A stretch of 64,000 nt of DNA, taken from NCBI RefSeq assembly GCF_004681965.1, contig NZ_SMLL01000005.1:372001-436000 (forward strand), in the 5' to 3' direction. The stretch comes from Ramlibacter rhizophilus (GTDB taxonomy: Bacteria > Pseudomonadota > Gammaproteobacteria > Burkholderiales > Burkholderiaceae_C). A program made the translations under genes and the position numbers. Position 1 is the stretch's first letter, and every line of letters starts with the position of its first letter. The notes beneath the pieces were generated by a model. The model ran no database searches and was not told where the DNA came from. It saw only the letters and a list, made by a program, of their open reading frames with translations. Below are positions 8,366-17,418 of the stretch, piece after piece.

Positions 8366-9514
8366 ATGTCCGCCGCCCCACCGTCCACCGCCGAGCTTCG
8401 GCACACCCCGCTGCACGCGCTGCACCTCGAACTGGGCGCCCGCATGGTGCCCTTCGCCGGCTACCACATGCCCGTGCAGTACCCGGCCGGGCTCATGGCC
8501 GAGCACCACCACACCCGCCAGGCCGCTGGCCTCTTCGACGTCTCGCACATGGGCCAGCTGCTGGTGCGCGGCCCCGGGGCCGGCGCGGCGCTGGAGTCGC
8601 TCATGCCGGTGGACGTGATCGACCTGCCCGCGGGCAAGCAGCGCTACGGCCTGCTGCTGACCGACGAGGGCACGATCATCGACGACCTGATGTTCATCAA
8701 CCGCGGGACCGACTACTTCGTCGTGGTCAACGGCGCCTGCAAGGACGGCGACATCGCCCACCTGCAGGCGCGCATCGGCACCCGCTGCGAGATCGTGCCG
8801 CTGCCGGACCGCGCCCTGCTCGCGCTGCAGGGGCCGCAGGCCGCCGACGCGCTGGCGCGGCTGGTGCCCGGCGTGCTGGCGCTGGTCTTCATGACCGGCG
8901 GCGGCTTCGACTGGCAGGGCATCGGCCTGTTCATCACCCGCAGCGGCTACACCGGGGAAGACGGGTTCGAGATTTCCGTGCCCGCGGCGCATGCCGAGAC
9001 CCTGGCCCGCACGCTGCTGGTGCAGCCCGAGGTGCAGCCCGTCGGCCTGGGCGCGCGCAACTCGCTGCGCCTGGAAGCGGGCCTGTGCCTGTACGGCAAC
9101 GACATCGACACCAGCACCACGCCGGTCGAGGCAGGCCTGAACTGGGCGATCCAGAAGGTCCGCCGCGCGGGCGGCGCGCGCGCCGGCGGCTTCCCCGGCG
9201 CGGATCGCGTCCTGGGCCAGCTCCAGGGTACGGTGCCCGTCCAGCGCAAGCGCGTGGGCCTCGTTGCACTGGAGCGGGTGCCCGTGCGCGAGCACACCGA
9301 GCTGCAGGACGAAAGCGGCCGGCGCGTCGGCGAGGTGACCAGCGGCCTGCTCGCGCCGAGCCTGGACAAGCCCGTGGCCATGGCCTATGTCGAGACCGCG
9401 CACGCCGCCGCCGGAACCCGCCTGCGCGCGCTGGTGCGCGGCAAGCCCGTGCCGGTGGAGGTGTCCCCCATGCCTTTCGTCGCGAACCGCTACTGGCGCG
9501 GTCCGGCCGCCTGA
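8366..9514 (+). CDS. gcvT: glycine cleavage system aminomethyltransferase (T protein)
   Basis: A 382-residue cytoplasmic enzyme that moves the methylene group from the lipoyl arm of the H protein to tetrahydrofolate and releases ammonia. It begins with TPLHALHLELGARMVPFAGY, followed by HHHTRQAAGLFDVSHMGQL, both hallmarks of GcvT; VVVNGACKDGDIAHL contains the conserved folate-site Asp, and FITRSGYTGEDGFEI and GARNSLRLEAGLCLYGND follow. Length is usual for the family. The ribosome-binding site AAGGAAGG precedes the ATG. It is the first gene of gcvTHP and sits under the tandem glycine riboswitch. Confidence 0.97.
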   Translation: MSAAPPSTAELRHTPLHALHLELGARMVPFAGYHMPVQYPAGLMAEHHHTRQAAGLFDVSHMGQLLVRGPGAGAALESLMPVDVIDLPAGKQRYGLLLTDEGTIIDDLMFINRGTDYFVVVNGACKDGDIAHLQARIGTRCEIVPLPDRALLALQGPQAADALARLVPGVLALVFMTGGGFDWQGIGLFITRSGYTGEDGFEISVPAAHAETLARTLLVQPEVQPVGLGARNSLRLEAGLCLYGNDIDTSTTPVEAGLNWAIQKVRRAGGARAGGFPGADRVLGQLQGTVPVQRKRVGLVALERVPVREHTELQDESGRRVGEVTSGLLAPSLDKPVAMAYVETAHAAAGTRLRALVRGKPVPVEVSPMPFVANRYWRGPAA

Positions 9515-9538
9515 ACCCATTCATACCAAGGAGAACCC

Positions 9539-9913
9539 ATGAGCCTCAAGTACACCCAGGAACACGAGTGGATCCGCACCGAGGGCGATGGTCCCGCGAC
9601 GGTCGGCATCACGGCCCACGCGCAGGACGCGCTGGGCGACGTGGTCTTCGTCGATCTGCCCGAGGTCGGCCGCCGCTATGCCAAGGGCGAAGTCGCCGGC
9701 GTGGTGGAGTCCGTCAAGGCCGCCGCCGACGTGTACATGCCGCTGGAGGGCGAGGTCACCGAGGTCAACGAGGCCCTGCGTGCCGACCCCTCGCTCGCCA
9801 ACAGCGACCCCCTGGGCCAGGGCTGGTTCTTCAAGGTGCGCCTGGCCGCCCCCGGCGAGCTCGACGCGCTCATGGACGAGACCACCTACGGCGAATTCGC
9901 GAAGAACGCCTGA
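9539..9913 (+). CDS. gcvH: glycine cleavage system H protein (lipoyl carrier)
   Basis: A 124-residue lipoyl carrier that shuttles the aminomethyl intermediate between GcvP, GcvT and lipoamide dehydrogenase. The lipoylation site is Lys60 in [19 protein letters not shown]. The start of the protein, [14 protein letters not shown], is the classical GcvH opening. AAGGAG lies six nt before the ATG. It follows gcvT by 24 nt and precedes gcvP by 37 nt, in the usual T-H-P order. A lipoamide dehydrogenase is not encoded here and is presumably shared from elsewhere. Confidence 0.98.
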   Translation: MSLKYTQEHEWIRTEGDGPATVGITAHAQDALGDVVFVDLPEVGRRYAKGEVAGVVESVKAAADVYMPLEGEVTEVNEALRADPSLANSDPLGQGWFFKVRLAAPGELDALMDETTYGEFAKNA

Positions 9914-9950
9914 TCGACGCCACCCCCGCCCCGCCACGGAACGCCCTCAG

Positions 9951-12845
9951 ATGCTGATGCCCACCGCCCGCCCGCTCGGCGAACTGGAAAACGCCGCCGA
10001 ATTCATCCCGCGCCACATCGGCATCACCGCAGACGACGAGGCCAAGATGCTGTCGGTGGTCGGCGAGGCCTCCCGCCGCGCGCTGATCGAGGGGATCGTG
10101 CCGCGCGCCATCGCCCGCAACACCGACATGCGCCTGCCGCCGCCCGTGGGCGAAGCCGCGGCGCTCGCCGAGCTGCGCGCCATCGCCTCGCGCAACCGGG
10201 TCATGCGCAGCTTCATCGGCCAGGGCTACCACGGCACCATCACGCCGCCGGTCATCCTGCGCAACGTGCTGGAGAACCCGGCCTGGTACACCGCCTACAC
10301 GCCCTACCAGGCCGAGATCAGCCAGGGCCGCATGGAGGCGCTGGTGAACTTCCAGACCATGGTCTGCGACCTCACCGGCATGCCCATCGCGAACGCGTCC
10401 ATGCTCGACGAGGCCACCGCCGCGGCCGAAGCCATGACGCTGGCGCGCCGCAGCGTGCGCAGCAAGAGCGACGTCTTCGTGGTGGCCGGTGACTGCCACC
10501 CGCAGACGCTGGAGGTGATCCAGACCCGCGCGGCGCCGCTGGGCATCGAACTGCGCGTGGCCAACTCGGCCGCCGAATGGGCCGAGGCCCTGGCCGGCGA
10601 CTACTTCGCGGTGCTGGCCCAGTACCCCTCGACCAGCGGCCGCATCGACGACCTGCGCGCGGACGTGGTCACGGTGCATGCCAGGCAGGCGGCCTTCATC
10701 GTGGCGGCGGACCTGCTGGCCCTCACCCTGCTGGCGGCACCGGGTGAGTTCGGCGCCGACATCGTGGTGGGCACCACGCAGCGCTTCGGCATGCCCATGG
10801 GCGCGGGTGGCCCGCACGCGGCCTACATGGCCTGCCGCGACGAGTACAAGCGCTCGCTGCCCGGCCGCCTGGTGGGCGTGAGCGTGGACGCGCACGGCAA
10901 CCCGGCGTATCGCCTGGCGCTGCAGACGCGCGAGCAGCACATCCGCCGCGAGAAGGCCACCTCCAACATCTGCACGGCGCAGGTGCTGCCGGCAGTGGTG
11001 GCCAGCATGTACGCGGTCTACCACGGCCCCCAGGGGCTGCGGCGCATCGCGCAGCGCGTGGCCAGCTACACCGCCATCCTGGCGCGCGGGCTGGAGCAGC
11101 TGGGCTGGCAGCCGCGCAGCGAGGCCTTCTTCGACACCCTGTCCCTGCACACCGGCGAGCAGACCCAGGTGCTGCTGGCGCGCGGCCATGCGCTGGGGGC
11201 CAACCTGCGGGTGTACTTTGGCGAGTACCTGTGCATCTCGCTGGACGAGACCACCACCCGCGAGGACCTGGCGCTGCTGTGGTCCATCTTCGCCCGGCCC
11301 GGCCAGGATCTGCCGGAGGTGGCGGACTTCGAACGCGGCCTGGAGCCGGCGATCCCGCCGCAGCTGCGCCGCACGAGCGCCTTCCTGACCCACCCGGTCT
11401 TCAACACGCACCACAGCGAGACCGGCATGCTGCGCTACATCCGCAGCCTGTCCGACAAGGACCTGGCGCTGGACCGCACCATGATCCCGCTGGGCAGCTG
11501 CACCATGAAGCTCAATGCCACCAGCGAGATGATCCCCATCACCTGGCCGGAATTCGCCCAGGTGCATCCCTTCGCGCCGGCCGACCAGCTGCAGGGCTAT
11601 GCCGAGCTGGACGCGCAGCTGCGCGCCTGGCTGTGCGAGGCCACGGGCTACGCCGGCATCAGCCTGCAGCCCAACGCCGGCTCGCAGGGGGAGTACGCGG
11701 GCCTGCTGGCGATCAAGGCCTGGCATGAAAGCCGCGGCGAAGGCCATCGCAAGGTCTGCCTCATCCCCTCCTCCGCGCACGGCACCAACCCGGCCAGCGC
11801 GCAGATGGTGGGCATGCAGGTGGTGGTGACCGCCTGCGACGCGGCCGGCAACGTGGACCTGGCGGACCTGGAGGCCAAGTGCCGCCAGCATGCCGAGCGC
11901 CTGGCCGCGGTGATGATCACCTACCCCAGCACGCACGGCGTCTTCGAGACGCAGGTCAAGGACTTGTGCGCCATGGTGCACCGCTACGGTGGCCGGGTGT
12001 ACGTGGACGGCGCCAACATGAACGCGCTGGTGGGCGTGGCCGCGCCCGGCGAGTTCGGCGGCGACGTGAGCCACCTGAACCTGCACAAGACCTTCTGCAT
12101 TCCCCACGGCGGCGGCGGCCCGGGCGTGGGGCCGGTGTGCGTGGTCGAGGACCTGGTGCCCTTCCTGCCGGGGCATGCGAGCAGCGGCATGACCGGGCGC
12201 GCGGTGGGCGCCGTCTCGGCCGCGCCGCTGGGCAACGCGGCCGTCCTGCCCATCAGCTGGATGTACTGCCGCATGATGGGCGCCGAGGGCCTGCGCCAGG
12301 CCACCGAGGTGGCCATCCTCTCGGCCAACTACATCAGCACCCGCCTGAAGGACCACTACCCCACGCTCTATGCCAGCCCCAACGGCCATGTGGCGCACGA
12401 GTGCATCCTGGACCTGCGGCCCATCAAGGAGCGCTGCGGCATCACGGCCGAGGACGTGGCCAAGCGGCTGATCGACTACGGCTTCCACGCGCCCACGCTC
12501 AGCTTCCCGGTGCCCGGCACCCTGATGGTGGAGCCCACCGAGAGCGAGACGCTGGACGAGCTGGAGCGCTTCATCGAGGCCATGGTCGCCATCCGGGGCG
12601 AGATCCGCCGCGTGGAGTCGGGCGAGTGGCCCCAGGACGATAACCCGCTCAAGCACGCACCGCACACGGCCGCGAGCCTGCTGCGCCAGGAGTGGACCCA
12701 CCCCTACCCGCGCGAGACCGGCGCGGCCGTGCTGGACGCGCGCCGGCACGCCAAGTACTGGCCGCCCGTGGGCCGGGTGGACAACGCCTGGGGCGACCGC
12801 AACCTCTTCTGTTCCTGCCTGCCCATCCAGCAGGACGAGCACTGA
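9951..12845 (+). CDS. gcvP: glycine dehydrogenase, decarboxylating (P protein)
   Basis: A 964-residue pyridoxal-phosphate enzyme that decarboxylates glycine and loads the aminomethyl group on GcvH. It is the single-chain (fused N and C halves) form usual in proteobacteria. The PLP lysine is Lys713 in [18 protein letters not shown], followed by the glycine-rich loop. FIPRHIG near residue 17, [18 protein letters not shown] and the second-half [20 protein letters not shown] are family marks. The ATG at 9951 is used here; a second ATG two codons on (9957) is equally possible. Length is normal. It is the last gene of gcvTHP. Confidence 0.97.
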   Translation: MLMPTARPLGELENAAEFIPRHIGITADDEAKMLSVVGEASRRALIEGIVPRAIARNTDMRLPPPVGEAAALAELRAIASRNRVMRSFIGQGYHGTITPPVILRNVLENPAWYTAYTPYQAEISQGRMEALVNFQTMVCDLTGMPIANASMLDEATAAAEAMTLARRSVRSKSDVFVVAGDCHPQTLEVIQTRAAPLGIELRVANSAAEWAEALAGDYFAVLAQYPSTSGRIDDLRADVVTVHARQAAFIVAADLLALTLLAAPGEFGADIVVGTTQRFGMPMGAGGPHAAYMACRDEYKRSLPGRLVGVSVDAHGNPAYRLALQTREQHIRREKATSNICTAQVLPAVVASMYAVYHGPQGLRRIAQRVASYTAILARGLEQLGWQPRSEAFFDTLSLHTGEQTQVLLARGHALGANLRVYFGEYLCISLDETTTREDLALLWSIFARPGQDLPEVADFERGLEPAIPPQLRRTSAFLTHPVFNTHHSETGMLRYIRSLSDKDLALDRTMIPLGSCTMKLNATSEMIPITWPEFAQVHPFAPADQLQGYAELDAQLRAWLCEATGYAGISLQPNAGSQGEYAGLLAIKAWHESRGEGHRKVCLIPSSAHGTNPASAQMVGMQVVVTACDAAGNVDLADLEAKCRQHAERLAAVMITYPSTHGVFETQVKDLCAMVHRYGGRVYVDGANMNALVGVAAPGEFGGDVSHLNLHKTFCIPHGGGGPGVGPVCVVEDLVPFLPGHASSGMTGRAVGAVSAAPLGNAAVLPISWMYCRMMGAEGLRQATEVAILSANYISTRLKDHYPTLYASPNGHVAHECILDLRPIKERCGITAEDVAKRLIDYGFHAPTLSFPVPGTLMVEPTESETLDELERFIEAMVAIRGEIRRVESGEWPQDDNPLKHAPHTAASLLRQEWTHPYPRETGAAVLDARRHAKYWPPVGRVDNAWGDRNLFCSCLPIQQDEH

Positions 12846-12881
12846 AGACTGTCTTGCGGCGCGGGCACGGCTCAGGGCATC

Positions 12882-13352
12882 ATGGCGGCGTGGTCGGGCA
12901 GCCTGAAGCCGCCCCCAGCGCTTGCCTCCAACGTGCCCGTCACCGCTTTCATCGTCGAAGACAGCCTGGCCATCCGCGAGGGATTGTCCGGCGCGCTGTC
13001 CGAGATGGCCGGCATCGAGACCACCGGCACGGCGGCGAGCGAAGGTGAAGCCCTGCGCTGGCTGGACGAGGCGGGACAGCCCTGGGACCTGGCCATCGTG
13101 GACCTCATCCTCGAAGGCCAGGGCAGCGGTCTGGGCGTGCTGCGGGCCCTGCGCACGCGACAGCCCGATCAGAAGGTGGTGGTCCTCACCGCCACGGCCA
13201 GCAAGGCGGTGCGCGAGCAGTGCATGGCGCTCGGCAGCGACGAGGTCTTCGACAAGTCCATGGAGTCGGATGCACTGATCGCCTGGTGTGCGGCCTTCGC
13301 CGATGGCCGCCGGGACGGTGCGAGCGGTTCCCGGGAAGCCGGCGAGCGCTGA
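12882..13352 (+). CDS. stand-alone response regulator receiver
   Basis: A 156-residue protein with one receiver domain and no output domain. The acidic pair Glu26-Asp27 (FIVEDSLAIREGL), the phospho-acceptor Asp74 (LAIVDLILEGQGSG), the switch Thr103 (VVLTATAS) and Lys125 (VFDKSME) are all canonical. The true start may lie some 15-20 residues further in, because the first 20 residues (Pro/Ala-rich) precede the fold; no other start has better ribosome-binding support. It is 36 nt after gcvP and converges on the GAF histidine kinase of the KaiC cassette, so it is a natural candidate substrate for that kinase. Partner assignment is inference. Confidence 0.85.
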   Translation: MAAWSGSLKPPPALASNVPVTAFIVEDSLAIREGLSGALSEMAGIETTGTAASEGEALRWLDEAGQPWDLAIVDLILEGQGSGLGVLRALRTRQPDQKVVVLTATASKAVREQCMALGSDEVFDKSMESDALIAWCAAFADGRRDGASGSREAGER

Positions 13353-13370
13353 TTGCAGCAGGCGCTGCAA
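13353..13370. terminator. hairpin between convergent receiver and kinase genes
   Basis: TTGCAGC, loop AGGC, GCTGCAA: a perfect 7-bp stem directly after the receiver stop codon and 21 nt before the kinase stop codon. There is no T run on either strand, so termination is possible but not certain. Confidence 0.35.
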
Positions 13371-13391
13371 CGTCTCTGTTGCGACGATCGA

Positions 13392-14543
13392 CTAGACGCG
13401 GCGCGGCAACTCCACGCGCACCGCCGTGCCGGCACCTTCGGCCGAGGTCACGCTCACCTTGCCGCCGTGGGCCTCGACGATGTGCTTGACGATGTACAGG
13501 CCGAGCCCGACGCTGCGGTTGAGATTGGTGAGCTCGGCCGAAGCCCGCCGCATGGGCTCGAACAGGTGCGGCAGCACCTCCGCCGGGATGGCCGGGCCGT
13601 CGTTCTCCATCACCAGCGCGACGATGTCGGCCGCGGTGCCGTCCGTCGTGATGCGAATCGTCGACTGCTTCGGGCTGTAGGCAATGGCGTTCGAAAGCAG
13701 GTTTCCGATGACCTGGGCGAGGCGGTCGGGGTCCCATTGGCCCTGCGCGTTGCCGCTGTGGTGCAGCGAGAAGGTGCGTTCGGGATGGGCAATCTCGACC
13801 TCTTCGACCACCTGGCGAACGATGCCATGCAAGTCCGTCGCCTTGCGCCCGATCGGTATGCCGCTGCCAAGCCGCGCCTGCGTGAAGTCGAGCAGGTCCC
13901 GGATCATGTCCGAGGCGCGCCGCCCGGCGGTCTGGATGCGTGTGATCAGCTTGTTGACTGCGGCCGGCTCGAGCTGCTCCCAGCGCGCCAGGACGCTCGA
14001 CGCCAGCATGATCACCGCAACGGGGTTGCGCAGGTCATGGCTGACGATGCCGATGAGCCGTTCGCGGAATTCGGCGGTCTCGTCCAGGCGCGACTTCTCC
14101 AGCGCAACCGCTGCCTGGTCGGCCAGCGCCGAGAGCAGCCATTCGTCGTCGTCCTCGTCGCTCGTGCCCTCGGTGGTGGGCTTGGCGACGGCGAGCAAAC
14201 CGGTCACGTCGCCCCCCGCAACCAGCGGCACACCCAGGAAACGCTCGTTCGGTCCCTTGACGAGCAGGGCTTCCAGGCGGGCGATGAGGGTCTCCTGCAG
14301 CGGCTCGTGGAAGGTGTCCAGCATCGCGTCGTCCAGCCCGAAGGACGCCTGCACCGACAGCAGCCCCTGGTCGTCGGTCAGCATGAGGACCGAGCGATGC
14401 GACTCCAGCAGCTCAGCGGCCCGGCGGACGGTCAGGTCGAGGACCTCGCCCAGCGAGACGGCATAGGTCAGCGCGCGGCTGATCTCCGTGAGCTTGCGCA
14501 GTTGCTGGGCCCGCTTGTCCACCTGGAAGGAGCCGAGCGCCAT
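13392..14543 (-). CDS. GAF domain sensor histidine kinase of the KaiC cassette
   Basis: A 383-residue soluble kinase. Residues about 25-155 resemble a GAF domain (LTEISRALTYAVSLGEVLDL through FLGVPLVAGGDVTGLLAVAK). The H box is FRERLIGIVSHDLRNPVAV with His169; the N box is IGNLLSNAIAYSP, and GLGLYIVKHIVEAHGG is the G2 box. No membrane segment is present, so it senses a cytoplasmic cue or a partner. The ATG at 14543 lies one nt after the kaiC stop, so the longer reading to 14612 was rejected. It is the third gene of a receiver-kaiC-kinase unit. The phosphoryl acceptor may be the convergent canonical receiver at 12882-13352. Confidence 0.9.
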   Translation of the reverse strand: MALGSFQVDKRAQQLRKLTEISRALTYAVSLGEVLDLTVRRAAELLESHRSVLMLTDDQGLLSVQASFGLDDAMLDTFHEPLQETLIARLEALLVKGPNERFLGVPLVAGGDVTGLLAVAKPTTEGTSDEDDDEWLLSALADQAAVALEKSRLDETAEFRERLIGIVSHDLRNPVAVIMLASSVLARWEQLEPAAVNKLITRIQTAGRRASDMIRDLLDFTQARLGSGIPIGRKATDLHGIVRQVVEEVEIAHPERTFSLHHSGNAQGQWDPDRLAQVIGNLLSNAIAYSPKQSTIRITTDGTAADIVALVMENDGPAIPAEVLPHLFEPMRRASAELTNLNRSVGLGLYIVKHIVEAHGGKVSVTSAEGAGTAVRVELPRRV

Positions 14544-14544
14544 G

Positions 14545-15957
14545 TCATCCCACCTCGATCCCGTTGGCGGTGATGGCCAGGTCGTGCTCGTCCATGTCAT
14601 GGGCGATGCCACGGGCCTTCACCACGCGCAGCGTCCGCTGCGCGCGGCGGCCTTCGAACTGGATGCTCAGCAGCAGGACGTTGTCGGCCAGGGCGCTCAT
14701 GCGCGTCTCGGTGAACATGTCCTTGCCGATGGTCTCGTAGGTGAACACGCTGGAGACGCCCTCCACCGCGAAATGCTGCGCCAATGCATACAGGTAGCTG
14801 TGCAGGCGGTGCGGGTCGGTGGTCGTCATCATCAAGTCGCCGACCGCGTCGACCACGAGGCGCCTGATACCCGACGCCTTCACCGTGCGGTAGATCGTCG
14901 CGACGATGCTGTCGATCTGCAGTTCCACCGGCGAGACGTAGTAGAAGTGCAGGCCCTGCGCCTGGGCCTGCTTCGCATCCAGCCCGAATGCCGACAGCTG
15001 GACCTCCAGCTGGGTCGGGTTCTCCTCGAAGGACACGTACATGCAGGGCTCGTTGCGCCGAACGCCTTCGATGACGAACTGCATGGCCAGCGTCGTCTTG
15101 CCCGCGCCCGTCTGGCCCAGCACGAAGGTCGAGCGCCCGCGCCGCAGGCCGCCGTCCAGCAGCTTGTCCAGGCCGTCGATGCCCGTGGGCACGCGCTCGG
15201 TCAGCAGGTCATAGGCGGGTGGACGTGCGGGGCTGACGAGCCGGGGGAACACCACCAGCCCATCATCCGAGATGCGGAAGCCATGCAGGCCTTCCATGTA
15301 CGCACTGCCGCGCAGCTTCAGCACGCGCAGGTAACGCTCGTCGCGCGAACCGAGCTTGTTGCGCGCCAGCTCGACCATGCTGTCGGCCACCGCGAACTCG
15401 GGGTAGGTGGAAATCTGGTCGGCGCTGTACTCGCCAACCAGGAAGGCGGTGGTCTCGTAGGCCGTCAGCAGGCCCGCCACCTCGTACAGCATCTTGCGCA
15501 TCTGCGGCACCGAGGTCGACAGGTCGTGGATGGCCTTGAACGAGTCGATGACGATGATCTGGGGGCGCATCTCGGTGATGGCCTGCGCGATGATGTCGAC
15601 GAGCGCACCCACCCCTTGCTCTGCAAGCTGCTCGCCGATCGAGCTGTACTGGATGACGGTGCCGAGCTTGCTCTCGTCGTAGAAGCGGAACTGCTGTAGG
15701 TAGCGCACGACCTTGTCCACCGGCTCGGACAGCGTGGTGAAGAACAGGATGGGGCGGCCACCCTCCTGGGCGTTGGCGAACATCAGCCGTTCGGCCAGGA
15801 TGGTCTTGCCGCTGCCCGGCTCGCCCATCAGGATGTTGATGGAGTGGGCGGGGAAGCCGCCACTCAGCACGGTGTCGAGCTCCGGGTTGCCGGTGCTCAG
15901 GCGGTCGAGCGTCTTCGTTTCAGGTGGTTCTACACCTGCTGCAGGGAAGGAGCTCAT
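14545..15957 (-). CDS. kaiC: KaiC-like double-RecA ATPase
   Basis: A 470-residue protein with two KaiC/RecA domains. Domain I has Walker A GEPGSGKT (45-52) and Walker B IIVID (134-138); domain II has Walker A GQTGAGKT (281-288) and Walker B LVVDA (367-371). The catalytic glutamate pair is intact in domain II (Glu311-Glu312 in YVSFEENP) but is Ser77-Glu78 in domain I. In the domain II segment TETRMSALAD, Ser421 aligns with phospho-Ser431 of cyanobacterial KaiC and Ala422 with phospho-Thr432. No kaiA or kaiB is in the window. Its start overlaps the upstream receiver stop by 4 nt (ATGA), and the kinase follows after 1 nt. A timing or signalling switch role is inference. Confidence 0.93.
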   Translation of the reverse strand: MSSFPAAGVEPPETKTLDRLSTGNPELDTVLSGGFPAHSINILMGEPGSGKTILAERLMFANAQEGGRPILFFTTLSEPVDKVVRYLQQFRFYDESKLGTVIQYSSIGEQLAEQGVGALVDIIAQAITEMRPQIIVIDSFKAIHDLSTSVPQMRKMLYEVAGLLTAYETTAFLVGEYSADQISTYPEFAVADSMVELARNKLGSRDERYLRVLKLRGSAYMEGLHGFRISDDGLVVFPRLVSPARPPAYDLLTERVPTGIDGLDKLLDGGLRRGRSTFVLGQTGAGKTTLAMQFVIEGVRRNEPCMYVSFEENPTQLEVQLSAFGLDAKQAQAQGLHFYYVSPVELQIDSIVATIYRTVKASGIRRLVVDAVGDLMMTTTDPHRLHSYLYALAQHFAVEGVSSVFTYETIGKDMFTETRMSALADNVLLLSIQFEGRRAQRTLRVVKARGIAHDMDEHDLAITANGIEVG

Positions 15958-16553
15958 GGGGAGGTGGCCTTTCGACGGTTGGCTTCGATGAGCGACTGCA
16001 CGGTGGTGATCAACCGTTGTTCGGCCAAAGGTTTCATGAGGAATGCGTCAGCGCCCGCTTCGGCGGCGCGGCTGCTGGCGGCAAGAATGCTGAACACGAG
16101 GACCGCGACCTGCTTGGTGCGCTCGTCCTGCTTGAGCTGGCGGCACAGCGCCAGCCCGTCCAGCTTGGGCACCAGGACTTCGGTGATGAGGACATCGGGG
16201 AGCTGCTCGCGGGCTTGGGCAAGGGCGTCGCGGCCGTCGGCAGCGAATGCGACCTGGAAGCCGGCCTGCTGCAGGAAATAGGCCTCCAGTTGCCGCACGT
16301 GGGGATCCCGCTCGACAACCAGGACCAGCAGTTGGGTGCCGCGCACCGCCGGCTCCGCAGCAAAGGCCGCGCCTGCCTGGGCGGGCAGCGGAGGGGGATC
16401 AGCGGTCAGTTCGTTGTCCAATGGGGTCCAAAAGAGGCTGGATCCTTTCAGGAGACGAGCGCTTGTCGATCGAGGCGACGCGGCCGGCCAACGCGGATCG
16501 ACGCTGTCCGGCGCTCGACGGGGCAGGCCATGGTACCCCAGGCCACCCTGCAA
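15954..16553 (-). CDS. degenerate receiver-domain protein of the KaiC cassette
   Basis: Residues about 70-190 form a response-regulator receiver, but key positions are changed: the phospho-acceptor Asp is Glu125 (VLITEVLVPKLDG), and the acidic pair is replaced in LVLVVERDPHVRQL by Glu-Arg. The switch position is serine (VLVFSILAAS) and the lysine is kept (FLMKPL). A glutamate at the acceptor site cannot take the normal acyl-phosphate and may mimic a locked state. The first 60 or so residues are Pro/Ala-rich with no recognised fold, and the start at 16553 is uncertain. The 4-nt ATGA overlap with kaiC implies coupled translation. Confidence 0.78.
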   Translation of the reverse strand: MQGGLGYHGLPRRAPDSVDPRWPAASPRSTSARLLKGSSLFWTPLDNELTADPPPLPAQAGAAFAAEPAVRGTQLLVLVVERDPHVRQLEAYFLQQAGFQVAFAADGRDALAQAREQLPDVLITEVLVPKLDGLALCRQLKQDERTKQVAVLVFSILAASSRAAEAGADAFLMKPLAEQRLITTVQSLIEANRRKATSP

Positions 16554-16667
16554 AACCGGACCGTTGCATCCGCAGGAGTCGCACGACCTCGGGCCGAGCG
16601 AGCTTTGGCACTCGTCGTGACGACCAATCGCTTCACAGACCGGGCCGGGTGCCAGTGTTCCCGGAAC

Positions 16668-17321
16668 TCAGGTCGGCGCCGCCGCGATCTGCCGCAAGGC
16701 TGCCTCGAATACCTCGGGCGGCTGGCCGCCTTGCAGCAGGTGTCGCCCATTCACGATGACCGAGGGCACCGCCCGGATGCCATGGGCCGCGTAGAAGGCC
16801 TGCTGCCTGCGCACCTCGTCGGCAAACTCCCCGTTTGCCAAAACTTCGGCTGCGCGCGCCGCGTCCAGGCCGGCGCGCTCGGCCTCGCGCAGCAGGACCG
16901 CGGGATCCGACGGGTTCTCACCCTGGCCGAAATAAGCCTCGAGCAGGCCGCGCTTGAGGCTGCGCTGCGCTTGCAGGCTGAGCTCGCCGGCCCAGTGCAG
17001 CAGCCGGTGGGCGTCGAACGTGTTCCAGGTACGCCCGCGCCCCTGCTCGCGGAAGTCGAAGCCGACGGCCGCCGCCCGTTCGCGCAGCGAACGCCAGGCA
17101 GCCGACTGCTGCTCGGGCGTGGAGCCGTACTTGCGCGCCAGGTGCTCGGTGATGTCCTCGCCTTCGGGCGGCATGTCCGGGTTGAGCTGGAAGGGCTGGA
17201 AGCGCACCTCGGCTTCCACTTCGCCCTCCAGCCGCCGCAGCGCGGCCTCCAGCGAGCCCAGCCCCACGGCACACCAGGGGCACACGACGTCGGAGACGAA
17301 ATCGATGGTCAGTCTTTGCAT
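16668..17321 (-). CDS. DsbA family oxidoreductase (FrnE-like)
   Basis: A 217-residue thioredoxin-fold protein without a signal peptide. The redox motif CPWC is at Cys14-Cys17 (SDVVCPWCAVG); the long helical insert (LARKYGSTPEQQSAAWRSL, TWNTFDAHRLLHWAGE) and the C-terminal GIRAVPSVIVNGRHLLQGGQ with the cis-Pro loop are typical of the FrnE/2-hydroxychromene-carboxylate-isomerase-like branch. A cytoplasmic disulfide or polyketide-linked oxidoreductase role is family inference. The ATG at 17321 is chosen because the fold begins at once (MQRLTIDFVSD); a longer reading upstream is unsupported. It is 114 nt from the KaiC-cassette receiver; that gap holds no recognisable gene. Confidence 0.92.
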   Translation of the reverse strand: MQRLTIDFVSDVVCPWCAVGLGSLEAALRRLEGEVEAEVRFQPFQLNPDMPPEGEDITEHLARKYGSTPEQQSAAWRSLRERAAAVGFDFREQGRGRTWNTFDAHRLLHWAGELSLQAQRSLKRGLLEAYFGQGENPSDPAVLLREAERAGLDAARAAEVLANGEFADEVRRQQAFYAAHGIRAVPSVIVNGRHLLQGGQPPEVFEAALRQIAAAPT

Positions 17322-17418
17322 CGGCGCATGGTAGCGGCGACGCCAGGAGCGTTCACGTGGAGCCAGAGGACCGGCCGGACGGCGGGACGCCGGAAGGCGC
17401 GAACGGCCAGCGCATCGC

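Noticed and set aside
9870-13370. A 1166-codon open frame on the minus strand opposite gcvP
   Set aside because: It is antisense to gcvH, gcvP and the receiver gene, which all have clear family motifs; the high third-position GC of these genes removes stops on the opposite strand. Its protein has no recognisable domain.
14544-14612. Longer N-terminus for the GAF histidine kinase, starting at 14612
   Set aside because: It would overlap the end of kaiC by more than 60 nt; the ATG at 14543 lies one nt after the kaiC stop and directly precedes the helix leading to the GAF domain.
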